From positions 2,604,001-2,668,000 of the forward strand of contig JBAJFE010000038.1 of NCBI GenBank assembly GCA_037903355.1: a stretch of DNA of 64,000 nt, read 5' to 3'. Position numbers and translations under genes: made by a program. Below the pieces are notes generated by a model. It had not been told where the DNA came from, did no database searches, and worked only from the letters and a program-made list of their open reading frames with translations. The stretch is from Trichuris trichiura (Eukaryota > Nematoda > Enoplea > Trichinellida > Trichuridae). Below are positions 62,401 through 64,000 of the stretch, one piece after another (the first letter of the stretch is position 1; every line of letters starts with the position of its first letter).

Positions 62401-64000
62401 GGGGTTCAGAACCGGATGATGTGATAAGTACCATGTTCTGCCGATAGGTCTGACATTTGCTTCTTCGGCGGTTAAGACATTTGCGTGATCGTAACTTAAA
62501 TATTCCTCTGTGACGGCGACGTACTTGCCTGCGAGGTAAGGGTCGTTTATCAGCCGACGCTCTAGGGCATAGAAGCGTTTCAAAGATGTCAGACGGTTGT
62601 CCGGAAGTTTAGGGTGATCTGTTTTCCATAGTAAGCCAGCTTCATAGCGTTCTCCTGTGAAGCGAATTGTCGTCTCCAGAATTCTTAAGGCGCGTTGCTC
62701 ATCCGGACTTGCGGTGTTGATTTCCTTTGGCTGTATGCCGAATATATCAACGTCGAACAGGCGTTCCATTAGTTCGCTTAAAGCTTGGTCGGTTCGGGTT
62801 GTTAGCGAGAGTTATGCCGAGGAATTTTTTAGTATGCGTTTCAACATAAGGGGCAAATGGGCCAAATAAACACCATCCAAACGGTGTTAGTGTGGCGTGC
62901 GGAGAACGTAGTCGATCAGGGTCGGTTCTGTACTGGATTACCTCATGTGCGGAAGGATTGACAATGCCGATAAGAACTGTCACTTCTCTACCCGCGAGAG
63001 GTAATTCGCGTTCAATGTCTCGCAAATATTCGAAGCGGCTCACAACATCTTTGATATCAACGGGTTTGCGGTTCAAATGCAGCTTCGGAACTGCATAAGC
63101 GTCGTCGACGTTTAGTTCGAATAACCCATCCTGAGAACGAACGGTGAAGGAAACGCGTCGAACAGTGAACGTCGGATCATTTGCGTGGAAAGTCGTAAAG
63201 CGGCACGACTCGGTTGGGCATTGCAGCCATTCTTACCGCACTGCCGTTTTGAACGGCAATTTCGACTAACGTGATCATTTTCTAAGCAACGATAACAGCA
63301 GTTATTCGCCTTTACAACGTCAGCGCGTTTTTCGATTGGCAATTCACGGAACGTCTTGCAATATGCAAGTCGGTGATGCCAGTGACAAATAACACATAGG
63401 CGACGAGAGAATGCTTGAATGGCCGGCCCGTCAGAGATAGGCGATCGTTCGACAGGTTGAGCCACGGTGGTGTAGACGCCGGGGCGTCGAAACCGTTGTC
63501 CGGCATGTCTATGCTTGATTTTATTCGCATCGTCAATGTCTTCGCTTACCGCTTCAGCGGCCTCCCTACGCATTTCGAGCCAGTCAGAGAGGTCCCGCAA
63601 ATTCGGTCGTCGTTGATCGTACTTTTCCACCACGTGTCGTCCCTAGTCATCTCTGAGACGGTCCGGCACCTTCTTCACGGCAGCCATGAGATTACCAGCG
63701 GATTCAATTTCTACATGATGATTTCCGAGAGAGAGAGTGGCGACGATGCCTTGCAATTCATTGCAGAAGGAGCGTAAGCCCGGCAAATCAAAGTCCTTCC
63801 AGGTTGGTAGCCCTTCAATAGATTTCAAGCAAGCGTGTATGATCCTTTGCGGATTTCCATATCTGCGCTCGAGTACGCGCATTAATTCTTCGTAACATTT
63901 CGGGTTGCACAGATATTTTGAAACTGATCTTTTAACGTCGTCGTCGAACAGCTCACGTAATATGTTCAAGCAGTCTGTGTCGGACTCCAAAACGTAATGC
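59460..64000 (-). pseudogene. BEL/Pao gag-pol pseudogene, 5' end outside window
   Basis: Order on the minus strand: gag DUF1759 region (64000-63646; RRYGNPQRIIHACLKSIEGL); gag zinc knuckles (CVICHWHHRLAYC, CCYRCLENDHVSRNC); the Pao peptidase, of which only the C-terminal half remains (ELPLAGREVTVLIGIVNPSA, RTPFGW-like TPFGWCLFG); RT with YVDN (DHFYVDNWLASF, near 62000); RNase H (HTFGDASEIRLGAVAF, MPRMELNGALMALRLA, DSTAVLRWVSS); the integrase HHCC zinc finger and core (CLTTRAVHLE, WSDNGTNIVGAKREIQ). Stops at 63643, 60295, 59998 and 59590; frame changes near 63100 and 62785. An 824-codon block (62769-60295) is uninterrupted, so the copy is fairly young. Confidence 0.94.

Noticed and set aside
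59460..64000. Alternative genetic code that reads the BEL stops as sense
   Set aside because: Both TAG and TGA occur at Trp positions and TGA also at an Arg position, and the Nup54 gene needs none of them as sense codons; mutation explains it better.

Overview
The window is eukaryotic, intron-containing DNA that is very rich in transposable elements. A TTAGGC-type repeat (220 bp at 711-930, short copies elsewhere) is the nematode telomere unit, and short host introns ending in TTTAG-like acceptors also fit a nematode. Nematode is my best guess; genus is not determinable, and the TTAGGC tract sits inside a transposon, so this is inference rather than proof.

The only host gene I can reconstruct completely is a nucleoporin Nup54 gene on the minus strand (start codon at 34987, stop at 11829). 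It has nine exons whose phases join without a break into about 528 codons. Exons 1-3 lie at 34092-34987, exons 4-5 at 19110-19532 and exons 6-9 at 11829-12563. Introns 3 (about 14.6 kb) and 5 (about 6.5 kb) are swollen with nested transposons. A second, unidentified host gene may contribute exons around 48800-50071.

Region by region: 1-2028 is the end of a hAT element carrying a Merlin insertion (464-1536) and itself inserted in a Ty3/gypsy gag-pol pseudogene (2029-4640, minus). 5745-10063 is a broken hAT with a Merlin MITE. 10370-11168 holds Merlin and Tigger fragments. 11829-34987 is Nup54; its introns hold a Merlin transposase relic (13720-15286), Tigger elements, MITEs, a Penelope-like (PLE) relic (19545-21320), a foldback-like element (21690-23345) and a giant nested inverted repeat (23365-33740) whose core is a 4.7-kb palindromic pogo/Tigger dimer (24010-28745). 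35543-38430 and 44228-45915 are two copies of a Tigger-like element that kept its DNA-binding half and lost the DDE domain. 38431-39351 is a PLE with a GIY-YIG endonuclease. 39352-43103 is a Merlin element with a hAT inserted in it, 46861-48191 another Merlin. 50863-56311 is a 5.4-kb hAT with target duplication, carrying a Merlin and a PLE terminal repeat pair. 57723-59215 is pogo and gypsy debris, and 59216-64000 is a nearly complete BEL/Pao element, minus strand, running out of the window.

No autonomous transposon looks intact: every transposase and polyprotein has stops, frameshifts or missing catalytic residues. Many insertions are datable relative to each other because they retain target-site duplications: 8 bp for hAT and Merlin, TA for Tigger/pogo MITEs, 10-12 bp for PLE pieces.
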